Shown here: one piece after another, positions 50,225 through 62,668 of the stretch
Position numbering within the stretch: position 1 is the first letter of the stretch
How the letters are laid out: every line of letters begins with the position of its first letter
Assembly (NCBI GenBank): GCA_902623005.1
Contig: CACNSC010000002.1
Location: forward strand, 1 to 64,000
Reading direction: 5' to 3'
From: an uncultured Coxiella sp.
GTDB lineage: Bacteria > Pseudomonadota > Gammaproteobacteria > Coxiellales > Coxiellaceae
DNA: 64,000 nt
Program-made: the position numbers and the translations under genes
The notes under the pieces: generated by a model
Seen by the model: only the letters and a program-made list of their open reading frames with translations
What the model was told of the DNA's origin: nothing
Database searches by the model: none

Positions 50225-51019
50225 ATGAGCTCATGTATAAAAAGCCAAGTCGCAGTTATTTTGTTTGGAACCACTTTAATGATGATGGGTTGCGCGCAGC
50301 AGTCAACTAAGGCAAGTCCACTTGCATCCTCTAGCTCGTCGGCATGTTCGGGTAATGTTTATTTAGAAAAATATCATTGCTCACTAGAAACCGTTCAAGA
50401 GGCGGCTTTGTCTGGTAATCCTGATGCCCAATATGCGCTCGGCTATATGTACTATAATGGTATTGGTACAGTCAAAGATGAGCAGACTGGAATATTGTGG
50501 ATTCAAAGAGCAGCGAGCCAAGGAGAACCGCTCGCAAAAAAAGCCGAAGAAATGATTAATAACAACAAGTTAGATTCTTCATCTGAAGTAACTCATCAGG
50601 CTGCTGTGTCTCACCCAGTGGTTGCTGCTCGTGCTACATCAGTAACCGCCTCTGCAAGCTCGGCAATGGTTGACCCAAGGTTGACCAGTGTTAAGCCTAG
50701 CTCAACGCTTTCAATGAGCTCTGTTGGTGCCGACGTTATGAATGTTAACCCAAAAACATACACGCTTCAGCTGATGGGTAGCTACGATAAAGTCGCGGTT
50801 GAAAACTTTGTTGATCGTATGAGCATTGCGAATGAGACCACAGTTTACAAAGCCTCTTTTCATGGTAAACCTTGGTTCACACTCATATACGGTAACTATG
50901 CCTCTGTCGCAGAGGCAAAATCTGCTATTGCGAAATTACCTGTGGGCATGAAACAACTGAAACCGTGGGTAAAGTCTTTTGGTAGTATTCAGGCAGAAAT
51001 TAAAAATCAGCAGGTTTAA
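50225..51019 (+). CDS. lipoprotein with a Sel1-like repeat and a SPOR domain
   Basis: The 264-aa protein has a lipoprotein signal with lipobox MMMGC (Cys22). A Sel1-type repeat follows (AALSGNPDAQYALGYMYYNGIGTVKDEQTGILWIQRAASQGE, about 55-97), then a low-complexity Ala/Ser linker. The C-terminal SPOR domain (about 177-255, YTLQLMGSYDKVAVENFVDR to FGSIQ, with WFTLIYGNYAS) binds denuded glycan at the septum. A role in cell envelope or division is likely. It stands just before smc and zipA. Confidence 0.88.
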   Translation: MSSCIKSQVAVILFGTTLMMMGCAQQSTKASPLASSSSSACSGNVYLEKYHCSLETVQEAALSGNPDAQYALGYMYYNGIGTVKDEQTGILWIQRAASQGEPLAKKAEEMINNNKLDSSSEVTHQAAVSHPVVAARATSVTASASSAMVDPRLTSVKPSSTLSMSSVGADVMNVNPKTYTLQLMGSYDKVAVENFVDRMSIANETTVYKASFHGKPWFTLIYGNYASVAEAKSAIAKLPVGMKQLKPWVKSFGSIQAEIKNQQV

Positions 51020-51229
51020 AACTGATTTTCTCTGGGTCTGGGTATGCGGTAATTAAAAATCAGATGCGGCGTTTTGCGGTTCAGAAGAAATTTTGAAATT
51101 GATCGTGCCGGCTGGTAATAATCTTACTGCAAGCACTCATGGATACTTCTATTAAATCCATTGCAGATTCTGTAGACTGTCCGCTGGATTTAATATGTTA
51201 ACTTATGATTAAACAGTGAAATAATTTTT

Positions 51230-54200
51230 ATGCAGTTAAGAACAATCAAGCTCAACGGGTTTAAGTCTTTTGTCGATCCAACGGTGATCACTATAGAGGG
51301 TGACATGACTGCAATTGTTGGTCCTAACGGTTGCGGCAAGTCCAACGTGGTTGACGCTATTCGTTGGGTGATTGGTGAATCTTCTGCGAAGCAGTTACGC
51401 GGCCAATCGATGTCAGATGTTATTTTTAACGGCACCTCCAATCGAAAGCCTGTCAGTAAAGCTGCTGTAGAATTAATTTTTGATCATGCTCAAGGTGCTT
51501 TATCCGGCGAATACGCCCAATATTCTGAGATCTCAATTCGTCGAGAGGTTGAGCGAGATGGAGTCTCACGGTACTTCATCAACGGGGTCGTAGGGCGTAG
51601 AAAAGATATCTTAGACCTTTTTCTAGGTACTGGCTTGGGTTCTCGCAGCTATTCAATAATTGAACAAGGTATGATCTCGCGTTTAATCGAGGCAAAACCT
51701 GAAGATCTTAGAGCACACTTGGAAGAGGTAGCTGGTATTTCTAAGTATAAAGAGCGTCGTCGCGAGACTGAGAATCGTATGGGTCATACCAGAGATAATT
51801 TGAGTCGACTGAATGATGTTCGCGAAGAGGTCAGCAAGCAACTAAGGCATTTAAAACGCCAAGCCAATGCTGCGAGACGGTATCAAGAGTTCCAAGCTGA
51901 AAATCAACAACTCTCTGCCGAGATTATGGCCGTGGAGTGGAGTCAGTTTGAGGAAAAAGCCAATACCCATAAACGTGAGATTGAAGTCTATGAGGCAGAG
52001 GCTGACCAAATCTTGGCGGATCAGAGGGCAGCTGAAACTTCAATCACGCAATTGAGAGAGCAGCAGGTGTCTGCTTCTGAGCATCATAACGAGGTGCAGA
52101 AGAACTTTTATAAGCTAGGTGAAGTTATCGCGCGCCTAGAGCAAAATATACAGCACCACCAACAGCAAACCAGTCAGTGGCAAAGCGATTACAACAAGCT
52201 GGACAAAACATGGAATGAGTTAACTGTTAGTCTCGATGAGCAACGTGCGGCGGTAGAAGAGCTATCTCAACAATCGGAAGTTTCGCAGCCAGAAATCCTT
52301 TCACTTGAATCAGCAGTTGCTAAAGACCTAGAAAATTTAAAACAATCAGAGCTATCTTTTCAAAATTGGTCCGTGGAGTGGGATAAGAGTGTTTCATTAT
52401 GTTCAACAGTCTCCAAAGAGCTCGATGTAGCAAAAAACTCATTATCACATCACGAGAATGAACACAGTACTCTAAAACGACAGGTATCACAGCTTGAGCA
52501 ACAACAAGCAGAATTAATTACTAAACAATCCGAATCTGATTTAGCGCCATTAGAAGTAAACTTTGAATCCGCCCAAGCGGCCTTAGACGAGTTAAGCGTT
52601 GGCATGGAGCAAACGTCACAATCACTCACCTTACAACGCGAATTAAAATTAGATTCAGAGTACAAGGTTTCGGAAGCTCGATCAGAGTTACAGCAACTCG
52701 AGGCAAAACATGCCGCTCTTGAGTCATTGCAACAATCTGCATTGGGGCATGATGATCAATCGGCTGTGCAGTGGCTAGAGTCAAATCAACTAACAGACTG
52801 TCGACGATTAGGTGAGGAGCTTCAGGTTGAGTCGGGTTGGGAGCTGGCGTTAGAAATGGTGTTAGGTCATTATCTCGAGGCTTATTGCGTTGCTGATGTG
52901 GCTGAATTACTGCAAAAATCTCAGAGTTTTGCATCGGGTCATCTGGTTTTGATAGAGCAACGGGATCATTCTTCATGCGAGACTTCTAGTCGCTCTTTAT
53001 CAAGTAAGGTTACATGCTCTTGGGCTTTGGATCATTGGTTGCAAGGAATTTATACAGCGAGCAGTCATGAGGAAGCTTATGAGCTGCAAGCAAAGCTCAA
53101 TTATAACGAATCTATCATTACTCAGGATGGACTGTGGTTGGGTAAACATTGGCTGCGTTTATCGCCACAAGTGAGTACCGATGATTCTGTTATCATCAGA
53201 CAAAAGAAGATTGATACGATTTATCAAGATATTAACAGTTTAAGAATAGACCTGGACCAGCTTGTCAATGAGTTTAATCAAATTCAATCACATCTGGAAA
53301 GTCTTGAGTCCCAGCGAGAGCAGCAAAACCAAGCGTTCAAAGAGCTGACCGATGCGCTTAGCCAGAGTCGAACAGAACTACAGACTACTAAATCTCAGCA
53401 CGCAGAGTGGCAACAACAGCGCTCAAGAGTTGAGAATAGTATTGTTGAGTACGGTGATCGTCTGCGTATGCTTGAGTCAAGTATCGCTGAGAAGCAAGAC
53501 ACTATTGCCACGCTCTTGGTCAGCAACACGGAAAATCAGCAGAAGCGTTTGCAATTAGAGAATTCAAAGCTTGTGGTTGAGCAGGCCTTGGTTGATGCGC
53601 GCAAGGCCTCAGAGACAAGTAAGCTCAATTTGCAACAAACCAAGTCCAAATTGACGTATCAGGAAAATCAATTACGTTTCCTCAGACAAACATTGGAGCG
53701 TGAGAGTCGCCAGCTTGAGCAGGTTACCGAGCAACGTCAATTTCTAAAAGCCCAACTATCACAAGATAGCTCACCTATTGTTAGTTATAAGAATGAGTTA
53801 CAAGACTATCTTAACCAAAGACTTGAAGTTGAAAAAACACTAGGTCAGGCAGATGATCAATTGCATGTCCTTAATAACGAGCTTAATCGCCTAGAGCAAC
53901 AACGCGTGAAGCTGGATAAATCCCATAAGAACACCCAGCAAATACTTCAGGACAGTAAGGTAGCGCATCAGTCATTACTTGTTAGGCAGTCTACTTTGGT
54001 TGAGCAGCTTGCAGCACTTGGTCAGCGACCAGAGCCACTGCTCGAGTCTTTGGATGAGACAATAAATCTAGCAGCAATGCAAAAACAACTAGAGTTAATC
54101 AATACCCGTATTGAGCGGCTTGGTGCAATAAACTTAGCTGCCATTGATGAGCATGCTAAACTGACTGAAAGAGAAGCCTATCTCGATCAGCAGCATCATG

Positions 54201-54730
54201 ACTTGACCGAGGCCATGGGTATTCTTGAAGGTGCGATCGGGAAAATTGATAAAAGTACGCGATCGATGTTCCGCGACACTTTTGAAGCGGTGAACCGTTC
54301 TTTTTCAGAATTATTTCCCTCAATTTTTGGCGGCGGTAAAGCCTGTCTAGAATTAACCGAGTCAGACTTTTTGACTACCGGTGTTCAAGTGATTGCGCAG
54401 CCACCGGGTAAGCGCAACTCAACGATTCATATGTTATCAGGTGGTGAGAAAGCACTGACTGCCATCGCATTGGTATTTTCAATGTTTAAATTGAATCCTG
54501 CACCGTTTTGTATTTTAGATGAGGTTGACGCGCCTTTGGATGATGTTAATGTCGGCCGTTACTGTAATCTCCTTAGGGCGATGGCAGGTAATATACAATT
54601 TCTAGTCATCAGTCATAATAAAGTGACAATTAGTATGGCGGATCGACTATTGGGTGTCACTATGCAAGAAGCAGGGGTGTCACGTCTTGTTTCTGTCGAT
54701 ATGCAAGCAGCCATTGAAATGGCTGAGTAA
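51230..54730 (+). CDS. smc: chromosome segregation ATPase SMC
   Basis: The 1166-aa condensin protein has Walker A GPNGCGKSNVVDAIRWVIGE (about 32-51), a first coiled coil (about 170-500), and a hinge (about 515-640). A second coiled coil runs to about 990. The head has signature HMLSGGEKALTAIALVFS and Walker B FCILDEVDAPLDD. It compacts and segregates the chromosome with ScpA/ScpB, which are not in the window. SMC rather than MukB in a gammaproteobacterium agrees with a lineage outside the enterics. zipA begins 20 bp downstream. Confidence 0.98.
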   Translation: MQLRTIKLNGFKSFVDPTVITIEGDMTAIVGPNGCGKSNVVDAIRWVIGESSAKQLRGQSMSDVIFNGTSNRKPVSKAAVELIFDHAQGALSGEYAQYSEISIRREVERDGVSRYFINGVVGRRKDILDLFLGTGLGSRSYSIIEQGMISRLIEAKPEDLRAHLEEVAGISKYKERRRETENRMGHTRDNLSRLNDVREEVSKQLRHLKRQANAARRYQEFQAENQQLSAEIMAVEWSQFEEKANTHKREIEVYEAEADQILADQRAAETSITQLREQQVSASEHHNEVQKNFYKLGEVIARLEQNIQHHQQQTSQWQSDYNKLDKTWNELTVSLDEQRAAVEELSQQSEVSQPEILSLESAVAKDLENLKQSELSFQNWSVEWDKSVSLCSTVSKELDVAKNSLSHHENEHSTLKRQVSQLEQQQAELITKQSESDLAPLEVNFESAQAALDELSVGMEQTSQSLTLQRELKLDSEYKVSEARSELQQLEAKHAALESLQQSALGHDDQSAVQWLESNQLTDCRRLGEELQVESGWELALEMVLGHYLEAYCVADVAELLQKSQSFASGHLVLIEQRDHSSCETSSRSLSSKVTCSWALDHWLQGIYTASSHEEAYELQAKLNYNESIITQDGLWLGKHWLRLSPQVSTDDSVIIRQKKIDTIYQDINSLRIDLDQLVNEFNQIQSHLESLESQREQQNQAFKELTDALSQSRTELQTTKSQHAEWQQQRSRVENSIVEYGDRLRMLESSIAEKQDTIATLLVSNTENQQKRLQLENSKLVVEQALVDARKASETSKLNLQQTKSKLTYQENQLRFLRQTLERESRQLEQVTEQRQFLKAQLSQDSSPIVSYKNELQDYLNQRLEVEKTLGQADDQLHVLNNELNRLEQQRVKLDKSHKNTQQILQDSKVAHQSLLVRQSTLVEQLAALGQRPEPLLESLDETINLAAMQKQLELINTRIERLGAINLAAIDEHAKLTEREAYLDQQHHDLTEAMGILEGAIGKIDKSTRSMFRDTFEAVNRSFSELFPSIFGGGKACLELTESDFLTTGVQVIAQPPGKRNSTIHMLSGGEKALTAIALVFSMFKLNPAPFCILDEVDAPLDDVNVGRYCNLLRAMAGNIQFLVISHNKVTISMADRLLGVTMQEAGVSRLVSVDMQAAIEMAE

Positions 54731-54750
54731 ATTGTTTCAGGGAGGTAAAT

Positions 54751-55551
54751 ATGCTGTTGGTTTTGTCATTGATGCTCTTCATCGCTGTTCTCATCGGCTT
54801 GCTATTGAAAAATACTCTGTTTAAATATTCGTTGAAAACTAACCAGCGAATTTCTAAACCTAAAACAATTGAGTCTATCTCGAAGGTGGTAAAGCAAGGC
54901 TTTGCGCAATGGTCTATCAAAACAGATACGGCTTTAAGAAAAGATCCTGTTGTATCAGAGTCAACTGATTCAACTGAAAAAAATTGGTCTAACGCTAAGT
55001 CACAGGCTGATTCAACGGTTCACGAATGTGCGGATACGGTTTTAGGTTTGAATGAAACAGTCAAAGCAGTTGAAACACCGCCAGAAGATGTCAAGCAGTC
55101 TAGCCCTAACAATGCTCCAATTATTTCATTGACCCTTCTTGCCCCGGATCAGAGGCCATATGGTGGTTATGAGCTTTTGCAATCTTTATTATCAAACTCA
55201 CTACGATTTGGCGAAAAGCAGATTTTTCATCGCTTTCAATCCTCTCAACCCGATTCAGAGATCTTGTTCAGCTGTGCGTCGGTTGCCCAGCCAGGAACAT
55301 TTGATCTCGGTAATATGGGTGGCTTTTCTACGCCAGGTCTTGTACTTTTTTTTGATTCGGCCAGGGTGAAGGACCCGAAGCACACTTTCAGTTTACTGTT
55401 GCAAACACTGGACAGTATGATTGATGATATGGGTGGTCGAGTTTATGATGACAAGAGGCAGCCTTTTACAAAGCACAGTTTGCATGATGTTCATCAGCAA
55501 ATAGATCAATATCTCAAGACCTGCCATACATTGGATTTGTTTGAAAATTAA
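54751..55551 (+). CDS. zipA: cell division protein ZipA
   Basis: ZipA tethers FtsZ to the membrane in gammaproteobacteria. The 266 aa have an N-terminal membrane anchor (LLVLSLMLFIAVLIGLLL), a variable polar linker, and the C-terminal FtsZ-binding domain (about 130-262) with IISLTLLAPDQRPYGGYELL, PGTFDLGNMGGFSTPGLVLFF and GGRVYDDKRQPFTKHSLHDV. The order smc-zipA-ligA is the usual gammaproteobacterial one. GGGAGG precedes the ATG. Confidence 0.96.
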   Translation: MLLVLSLMLFIAVLIGLLLKNTLFKYSLKTNQRISKPKTIESISKVVKQGFAQWSIKTDTALRKDPVVSESTDSTEKNWSNAKSQADSTVHECADTVLGLNETVKAVETPPEDVKQSSPNNAPIISLTLLAPDQRPYGGYELLQSLLSNSLRFGEKQIFHRFQSSQPDSEILFSCASVAQPGTFDLGNMGGFSTPGLVLFFDSARVKDPKHTFSLLLQTLDSMIDDMGGRVYDDKRQPFTKHSLHDVHQQIDQYLKTCHTLDLFEN

Positions 55552-57582
<2,031 letters not shown>

Positions 57583-57602
57583 TTTTTTTGTAAGGTTTCC
57601 TT

Positions 57603-58028
57603 ATGCATGATCTTAAAGCTAACTTTCTTCAATTTGCTGAGAACGTTTGGGAGAAAAAGAATCCATCTGCGATAGATAATTATGTTGCAAAAGATTGCAT
57701 CATTCACACGCCTCTAACGATGAACTATGGCAGCATGACTCTAAAACAAATTGCTGAGAAGTGGTTTGAAGCCTTCCCAGATATAACGTTTTTTTTCAGA
57801 GATTCTTTGTCAGACGACCGTAAAGTAGTGTCGCGTTGGCGCGCTAAAGGGACTCACCTTGGTAGTTTTTTCGAGACTGCGCCAACACATCAAGATGTGA
57901 GTTTTGTTGGGGTGACTATTTGTACTTACACGGATGGGCTAATCTCTGAGTATTGGTCATTGATCGATGTGCATACTATTCTTAAGCAGTTGAAATGTTA
58001 TTCATCTATTTCTGAAGTTGTTGAGTAG
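57603..58028 (+). CDS. SnoaL-like / NTF2-fold protein (ester cyclase family)
   Basis: The 141-aa protein has the SnoaL-type polyketide cyclase-like fold: FAENVWEKKNPSAIDNYVA, CIIHTP, EAFPDITFFFRDSLSDDRKVVSRWRAKGTHLG and SFVGVTICTYTDGLISEYWSLID. Family members are cyclases, isomerases or non-catalytic binding proteins, so a specific function cannot be given. It lies 20 bp after ligA and 17 bp before the HdeD-like gene, possibly in the same transcript. Confidence 0.85.
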   Translation: MHDLKANFLQFAENVWEKKNPSAIDNYVAKDCIIHTPLTMNYGSMTLKQIAEKWFEAFPDITFFFRDSLSDDRKVVSRWRAKGTHLGSFFETAPTHQDVSFVGVTICTYTDGLISEYWSLIDVHTILKQLKCYSSISEVVE

Positions 58029-58045
58029 TTTTGAGGCCCTGGTAA

Positions 58046-58588
58046 ATGTTAAAAATCCGCTACAGCAGTTCGCAATGGAGTGTTTTCTTAGTCATCGGCT
58101 TAATATTGATTATTTTAGGGTTGGTAGCAATTTCATTGCCACAGCTCACCGCCATAGCCATGTTTAGTGTAATTGGGTGGGTTTTGTTGTTATCAGGATT
58201 CTTTCAACTATTCCAGCTTATTGGTTCTGATGTGTCATCATGGGAATACCTTATTGCACCGATATTTCTCGCTATTTTTTACGGATTGGTTGGAATGTTT
58301 GTCTTGATGTTTCCTCAGGCAACAGTGCAGTTGTTATCGACAGTTTTGTCTTTGTTTTTTTTCATTGGTGGATTGGTTAAATTATATTTCGCATTCCAGC
58401 TTCGGCCAGGCCGCTATTGGCACTGGCTGTTGTTAACTGGTATTATTGGTCTTCTTATCGCTTGTTATCTTCTTGTCACGCCTGCTCAGGAAAAAACCTC
58501 CCTATTGGGATATCTCATCGGATTTTATCTCTTATTACATGGATTAACATTAGTGTTCTTTTCAGCGTCATTGCGTGGCATCAAATAA
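58046..58588 (+). CDS. HdeD/DUF308 family membrane protein
   Basis: The 180-aa protein has six membrane helices in three pairs. FLVIGLILIILGLVAISLPQLTAIAMFSVIGWVLLLSG is the first DUF308 repeat. The later repeats have FYGLVGMFVLMFPQATVQLLS and LLIACYLLVTP. HdeD in E. coli is linked to acid tolerance; family function is otherwise poorly defined. It follows the SnoaL-like gene closely. Confidence 0.87.
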   Translation: MLKIRYSSSQWSVFLVIGLILIILGLVAISLPQLTAIAMFSVIGWVLLLSGFFQLFQLIGSDVSSWEYLIAPIFLAIFYGLVGMFVLMFPQATVQLLSTVLSLFFFIGGLVKLYFAFQLRPGRYWHWLLLTGIIGLLIACYLLVTPAQEKTSLLGYLIGFYLLLHGLTLVFFSASLRGIK

Positions 58589-58733
58589 AAATCTCGGTTT
58601 CAATTTTCACTGATAATATTAATTTAATATTAATTTATTCAAAACCATTGCCTGTGAACAGAAAGCCACCATAATGAAGTGTCTGTGAAATATTGACTAA
58701 AAAAAAATTATTTTTTGCCATAGGAGGCGCTAG

Positions 58734-59945
58734 TTGAAAAGGAATATTTGGCTGTTAAGAATTATTAGTTCGGTAAGATGGTTCTTGCTGATTATGCCTG
58801 TCATATTCATTTTTTATCGTTCACATGGATTGTCTTTATTTCAAACTTTTACTATCCAGGCTTTTTTTTCGCTGAGTATACTCACTCTAGAGATACCAAC
58901 CGGTTACTTGGGAGATAGGTATGGATGGAATAAATCCTTACTAATGGGTTCTTATGCAGCATGTCTTGGGCTACTAATACTGACATTAGCATCTTCCTTC
59001 TTTGCATTCTTAGTGGCTGAATTTTTTATGTCAGCTGCCTATTGTCTCTTTTCGGGGAGTGACTCAGCATTACTGTATGAATCATTATTAGAATCTGGTA
59101 AGGAGCATGAGTATATCCGAGAAGAAGGGTTGCTCTTATCATATGGTTATGTCAGTGAGGGTGTAGCTGCTATTTTAGGTGGTTTTCTAGCATACGTTGA
59201 TTTGCATCTTCCATTTTGGATTAATTTTTATGTTTGTTTGTTGCTCATTCCATTAACCTACAGCTTGGTCGGCTCTCAGAAATTTTCAGCATTGCCGCCA
59301 GTAATGGAGGTTCAAGGTATCAAAAGATTGCGTAGTGATTTCTTTAGTATACTTTCATTCATAAAAAGTGAGCCAATCGTACGTTGGGTCTCGATTTTTT
59401 CAGGATTTATTGGTTTTCTTGCCTTGGCTTCTGCCTGGTTAATGCAATCTTATTTCAAGTTAACAGGCTTTGAGTTGTATTATATCGGTTTTATTTGGGC
59501 ATTATTAAACTTTTCGCGTTCTATCTCAGCTAGTTTTGCCGGTCAACTCAATAGTCTTTTTGGCACAAAGCAGCTATTTATGTTACTTCCAATTATCTTA
59601 TCAGTCTCATTTTTTCTGATGGGTGTGTATGTATCTCTCTTTGCCTTAGTATTTGGCTTTCTGATTCAAGCTGCTAGGGGCGTGCAATTACCATTAGTCT
59701 TTTCTATCATCAATAATCGGACGTCATCAGACATCAGGGCAGCTGTGTTAAGTTTTGAGGGTATGATGATGCGAGTTTTTTTCGTTGTACTAGGGCCACT
59801 GTTAGGAGTCTTATGTGACTTGGAGTCGATTCATGTGGCATTCTATGCAATGGGGACATTAAGCTTACTGGGTGGGTTTGTCATCAACAATAAAATTAAA
59901 ACCAATTTTGAGGCCAACAACGATATCGCCACTTATCAGCATTAA
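58734..59945 (+). CDS. MFS transporter
   Basis: The 403-aa protein has about 12 membrane helices. EIPTGYLGDRYGWNKSLLMGS is the conserved loop between helices 2 and 3, typical of drug-efflux-like MFS members, and SGSDSALLYESLLESGKEHEY marks a family close to macrolide/multidrug exporters. The substrate is unknown. The start is TTG, supported by a perfect AGGAGG (58723-58728) 5 nt before it. It is convergent with dapE with 6 bp between. Confidence 0.88.
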   Translation: MKRNIWLLRIISSVRWFLLIMPVIFIFYRSHGLSLFQTFTIQAFFSLSILTLEIPTGYLGDRYGWNKSLLMGSYAACLGLLILTLASSFFAFLVAEFFMSAAYCLFSGSDSALLYESLLESGKEHEYIREEGLLLSYGYVSEGVAAILGGFLAYVDLHLPFWINFYVCLLLIPLTYSLVGSQKFSALPPVMEVQGIKRLRSDFFSILSFIKSEPIVRWVSIFSGFIGFLALASAWLMQSYFKLTGFELYYIGFIWALLNFSRSISASFAGQLNSLFGTKQLFMLLPIILSVSFFLMGVYVSLFALVFGFLIQAARGVQLPLVFSIINNRTSSDIRAAVLSFEGMMMRVFFVVLGPLLGVLCDLESIHVAFYAMGTLSLLGGFVINNKIKTNFEANNDIATYQH

Positions 59946-59951
59946 TAATTA

Positions 59952-61100
59952 CTAAATAGTCATCTCATCTCGTACGTGTTCTCTTATCGTGTGCAAGTAG
60001 ATATCTGTAAGCTTTTCAAGCTCTTCAACACCAACATGTTCATTGACTTGATGGATGGATTTATTAATTGGTCCCAGCTCGATAATTTCACAGCCAGTTT
60101 TAGCAATGAATCGACCGTCCGAGGTTCCACCACTGGTATTAAAACTAGGTTTTATACCACAAACTTTTTCAACTGTTGATGCAGTGATTCTAGCAAGTGA
60201 TTTCATTGGGCTAAAAAATGGTTGGCTGGTATCCTGCCACTTGATGGTGTACTCAATATCAAAACCATTCAATATAGTTTCTATTTTTTCAATAATTTCA
60301 GAAGATTTGCTATTGGGGCTATATCTTAGATTAAAATCTGCAGTCAGACATGCGGGTATAAGGTTAGTCGCTCCAGTGTCTGCATGAATATTATAAATTT
60401 GAAACGATGTCGGTAAGAAGTACTCATCACCGTCATTCCATTCAAGTTGTGCGAGATTATCTAAGGCTTTAAAGCTTTTATGGATTGGGTTTTTTATCTT
60501 ATGAGGGTATGCAATATGCCCTTGCTTGCCGATAACCGTCAATTTGCCATAAAGTGATCCGCGACGGCCTATTTTAATGTTATCTCCGACCTGGTCAATG
60601 CTAGTTGGCTCACCAACAATACAATACTTGATCGATATTTTATTTTTTAATTGCTCTAATGCATATTGAGTCCCATCATTGGCTTCTCCTTCTTCATCAC
60701 TGGTGATCAGTAATCCAATTCCGTAGGGGTTATCAGGGTTGTTTTCTGCGTATCGGCAGCAAGCAATTACCATGGCAGCGAGTGATCCCTTCATATCGGC
60801 AGCGCCTCTTCCATAAAGCTTGCCATCAAGAATAGTGGCCTCAAAAGGAGGTGTTTTCCACTGCCTTAATTCTCCTGGAGGAACTACATCGGTATGACCT
60901 GAAAAAATCAGAAAGTCTTTATCGTTATTTCCAAGCTGTGCCCATAGGTTATGAGTATTATTTTTGGGGAGGTGTGTGATTTTGAAACCATAATGCGCCA
61001 GTTGATTAGCGATTAAGACTTGACAGCCGTTATCATTCGGGGTTATCGATTCTATATTAATGAGTGCCTGCGCTAGTTCTAGCGCTGTTTGGTAGATCAT
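59952..61100 (-). CDS. dapE: succinyl-diaminopimelate desuccinylase
   Basis: A zinc enzyme of the lysine/diaminopimelate pathway. The 382 aa have [17 protein letters not shown] (first zinc His-x-Asp), [17 protein letters not shown] (bridging Asp), [14 protein letters not shown] (catalytic Glu pair), [31 protein letters not shown] and a final His in SIHQVNEHV. Its start overlaps the dapD stop by 4 bp, so the two are coupled: dapD makes the substrate precursor and dapE removes the succinyl group after DapC. Confidence 0.97.
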   Translation of the reverse strand: MIYQTALELAQALINIESITPNDNGCQVLIANQLAHYGFKITHLPKNNTHNLWAQLGNNDKDFLIFSGHTDVVPPGELRQWKTPPFEATILDGKLYGRGAADMKGSLAAMVIACCRYAENNPDNPYGIGLLITSDEEGEANDGTQYALEQLKNKISIKYCIVGEPTSIDQVGDNIKIGRRGSLYGKLTVIGKQGHIAYPHKIKNPIHKSFKALDNLAQLEWNDGDEYFLPTSFQIYNIHADTGATNLIPACLTADFNLRYSPNSKSSEIIEKIETILNGFDIEYTIKWQDTSQPFFSPMKSLARITASTVEKVCGIKPSFNTSGGTSDGRFIAKTGCEIIELGPINKSIHQVNEHVGVEELEKLTDIYLHTIREHVRDEMTI

Positions 61101-61915
61101 GATTCTCTCAGTAATTCATTGATGGATGTTTTTTGTCGTGTCTGTTCATCAACCTGCTTTACTATGATTGCAGCAGCTTTATGGTATTTTCCATTACGCC
61201 CGGGTAAGCTCCCCGGTACGATTACAGAGCCTGATGGTACTCGACCATACGTGATTGTGTCAGCTTTCACATCGTAGATCGGTGTGCTCTGTCCGATAAA
61301 CACGCCCATTGAAATTACGGAATTTGTTTCGACAACGACGCCTTCTACTATTTCAGATCGTGCGCCAATAAAACAATTATCTTCAATAATAGTTGGACTG
61401 GCATTGAGCGGTTCGAGAATGCCTCCAATGCCGGCGCCTCCTGATAAATGAGTGTTTTTTCCAATTTGAGCGCACGAGCCGACGGTCGCCCAAGTGTCAA
61501 TCATACAGCCAGTATCAATGTAGGCACCGATATTAACATAGCTTGGCATTAGTACTGTGTTTTTTGCGATGAACGAGCCATGCCTTACACACGCTGGAGG
61601 GACAATACGAACGCCAGCTTGTTTGAGTTCCTCATGATCGTATTGATTAAACTTTAATGGGACTTTGTCAAAAAAAGTATTGAAGCCGGGCATAGGTTTA
61701 CTTTCGTTGATTTTAAATGAAAGCAATATGGCTTTTTTTAACCATTCATGTGTAACCCATTGCTGATTATCATAACTTGCTACTCGAAGCCGTCCTTGAT
61801 TTAAGTGATTTATTGTATCTTCGACAGCACCGCGTATTTCTTTTGATGTGTTGTTGGGCGTTAGTGTTGATAACTGTTTAAATCCTGACTCAATAATCTC
61901 TTGCAATGATTCCAT
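61097..61915 (-). CDS. dapD: 2,3,4,5-tetrahydropyridine-2,6-dicarboxylate N-succinyltransferase
   Basis: The succinyl-transfer step from tetrahydrodipicolinate in diaminopimelate and lysine synthesis. The 272 aa form the left-handed beta-helix of hexapeptide repeats: [55 protein letters not shown] and [16 protein letters not shown]. It is complete. The upstream interval to tRNA-Pro is about 207 bp. It is the first gene of a dapD-dapE pair. Confidence 0.97.
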   Translation of the reverse strand: MESLQEIIESGFKQLSTLTPNNTSKEIRGAVEDTINHLNQGRLRVASYDNQQWVTHEWLKKAILLSFKINESKPMPGFNTFFDKVPLKFNQYDHEELKQAGVRIVPPACVRHGSFIAKNTVLMPSYVNIGAYIDTGCMIDTWATVGSCAQIGKNTHLSGGAGIGGILEPLNASPTIIEDNCFIGARSEIVEGVVVETNSVISMGVFIGQSTPIYDVKADTITYGRVPSGSVIVPGSLPGRNGKYHKAAAIIVKQVDEQTRQKTSINELLRES

Positions 61916-62122
61916 TTATAGTACCTAGTAAGTCTGATTTTAAGCGCAATTTTGATGTTGATTTATAATCGTCAAAGAATTTAATTCAGTCAACAGTTGA
62001 TGTCAATCTGACTTATTTTATGTCACTAGTGTGTTTTTTTGACGATGAGGTTTTAAACGGATAAATGATTGACGGCAGTCGTTTCGCTCAGTATTATTGC
62101 ACCCTTGTTCGAAGTCGGTCAT

Positions 62123-62199
62123 CGGGGTATAGCGCAGTCTGGTAGCGCGCCTGCTTTGGGAGCAGGATGTCGGGGGTTCAAATCCCTCTACCCCGACCA
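62123..62199 (+). tRNA. tRNA-Pro (anticodon TGG)
   Basis: A 77-nt cloverleaf. The acceptor is CGGGGTA paired with TACCCCG, the D-arm contains AGCGCAGTCTGGTAGCGC, and the anticodon stem-loop is CCTGC-TTTGGGA-GCAGG with TGG at 34-36. The T-loop is GGTTCAAATCC, and the 3' ACCA is encoded. It is the first of three closely spaced tRNAs. Confidence 0.97.
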
Positions 62200-62218
62200 A
62201 TGCAAATCGAAGGAACAA

Positions 62219-62295
62219 GCGCCTGTAGCTCATCTGGATAGAGCATCGGCCTTCTAAGCCGAGGGTAGCAGGTTCGAGTCCTGCCGGGCGCGCCA
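62219..62295 (+). tRNA. tRNA-Arg (anticodon TCT)
   Basis: A 77-nt cloverleaf. The acceptor GCGCCTG pairs with CGGGCGC (one G-T pair), the anticodon arm is TCGGC-CTTCTAA-GCCGA with TCT, the T-loop is GGTTCGAGTCC, and the 3' GCCA is encoded. It starts 19 bp after tRNA-Pro. Confidence 0.97.
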
Positions 62296-62334
62296 TCATT
62301 GGGTTGCTAGGTTGACTCGATTTTTTTTGTCTGT

Positions 62335-62411
62335 GGTGGGTGTAGCTCAGCTGGTAGAGCCCCGGATTGTGATTCCGGTGGTCGCGGGTTCAAGCCCCGT
62401 CATCCACCCCA
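62335..62411 (+). tRNA. tRNA-His (anticodon GTG)
   Basis: A cloverleaf with the extra 5' G(-1) opposite C73 that is specific for tRNA-His. The acceptor is GTGGGTG with CATCCAC, the anticodon arm is CCGGA-TTGTGAT-TCCGG with GTG, the T-loop is GGTTCAAGCCC, and CCA is encoded. It ends the cluster. Confidence 0.97.
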
Positions 62412-62668
62412 CTTACTCAGCGACTAAAGCAATCCATCATTGACGCGAAATAAGGGCAGCCTTGTTGTACAACGAGGGTTTCAAAATTCTTAATGCGTTA
62501 AATCATATATTATTTGTTCAATATACTGCCTCTATGGTTAAGGTGTTGGCTTTAAAAGCCAAGGCTTACAGAATAGGTTGCTGTAAAATTCTCTTAATGC
62601 CACTTTATTGCAATTTTCAATAACTTAATAGAGAATTAGATGAGATTTTTCCAAGGATGACATTGCGA

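Noticed and set aside
62018-62299. 93-codon minus-strand ORF across the tRNAs
   Set aside because: It is the antisense of tRNA-Pro and tRNA-Arg, a well-known spurious ORF type that often enters databases.
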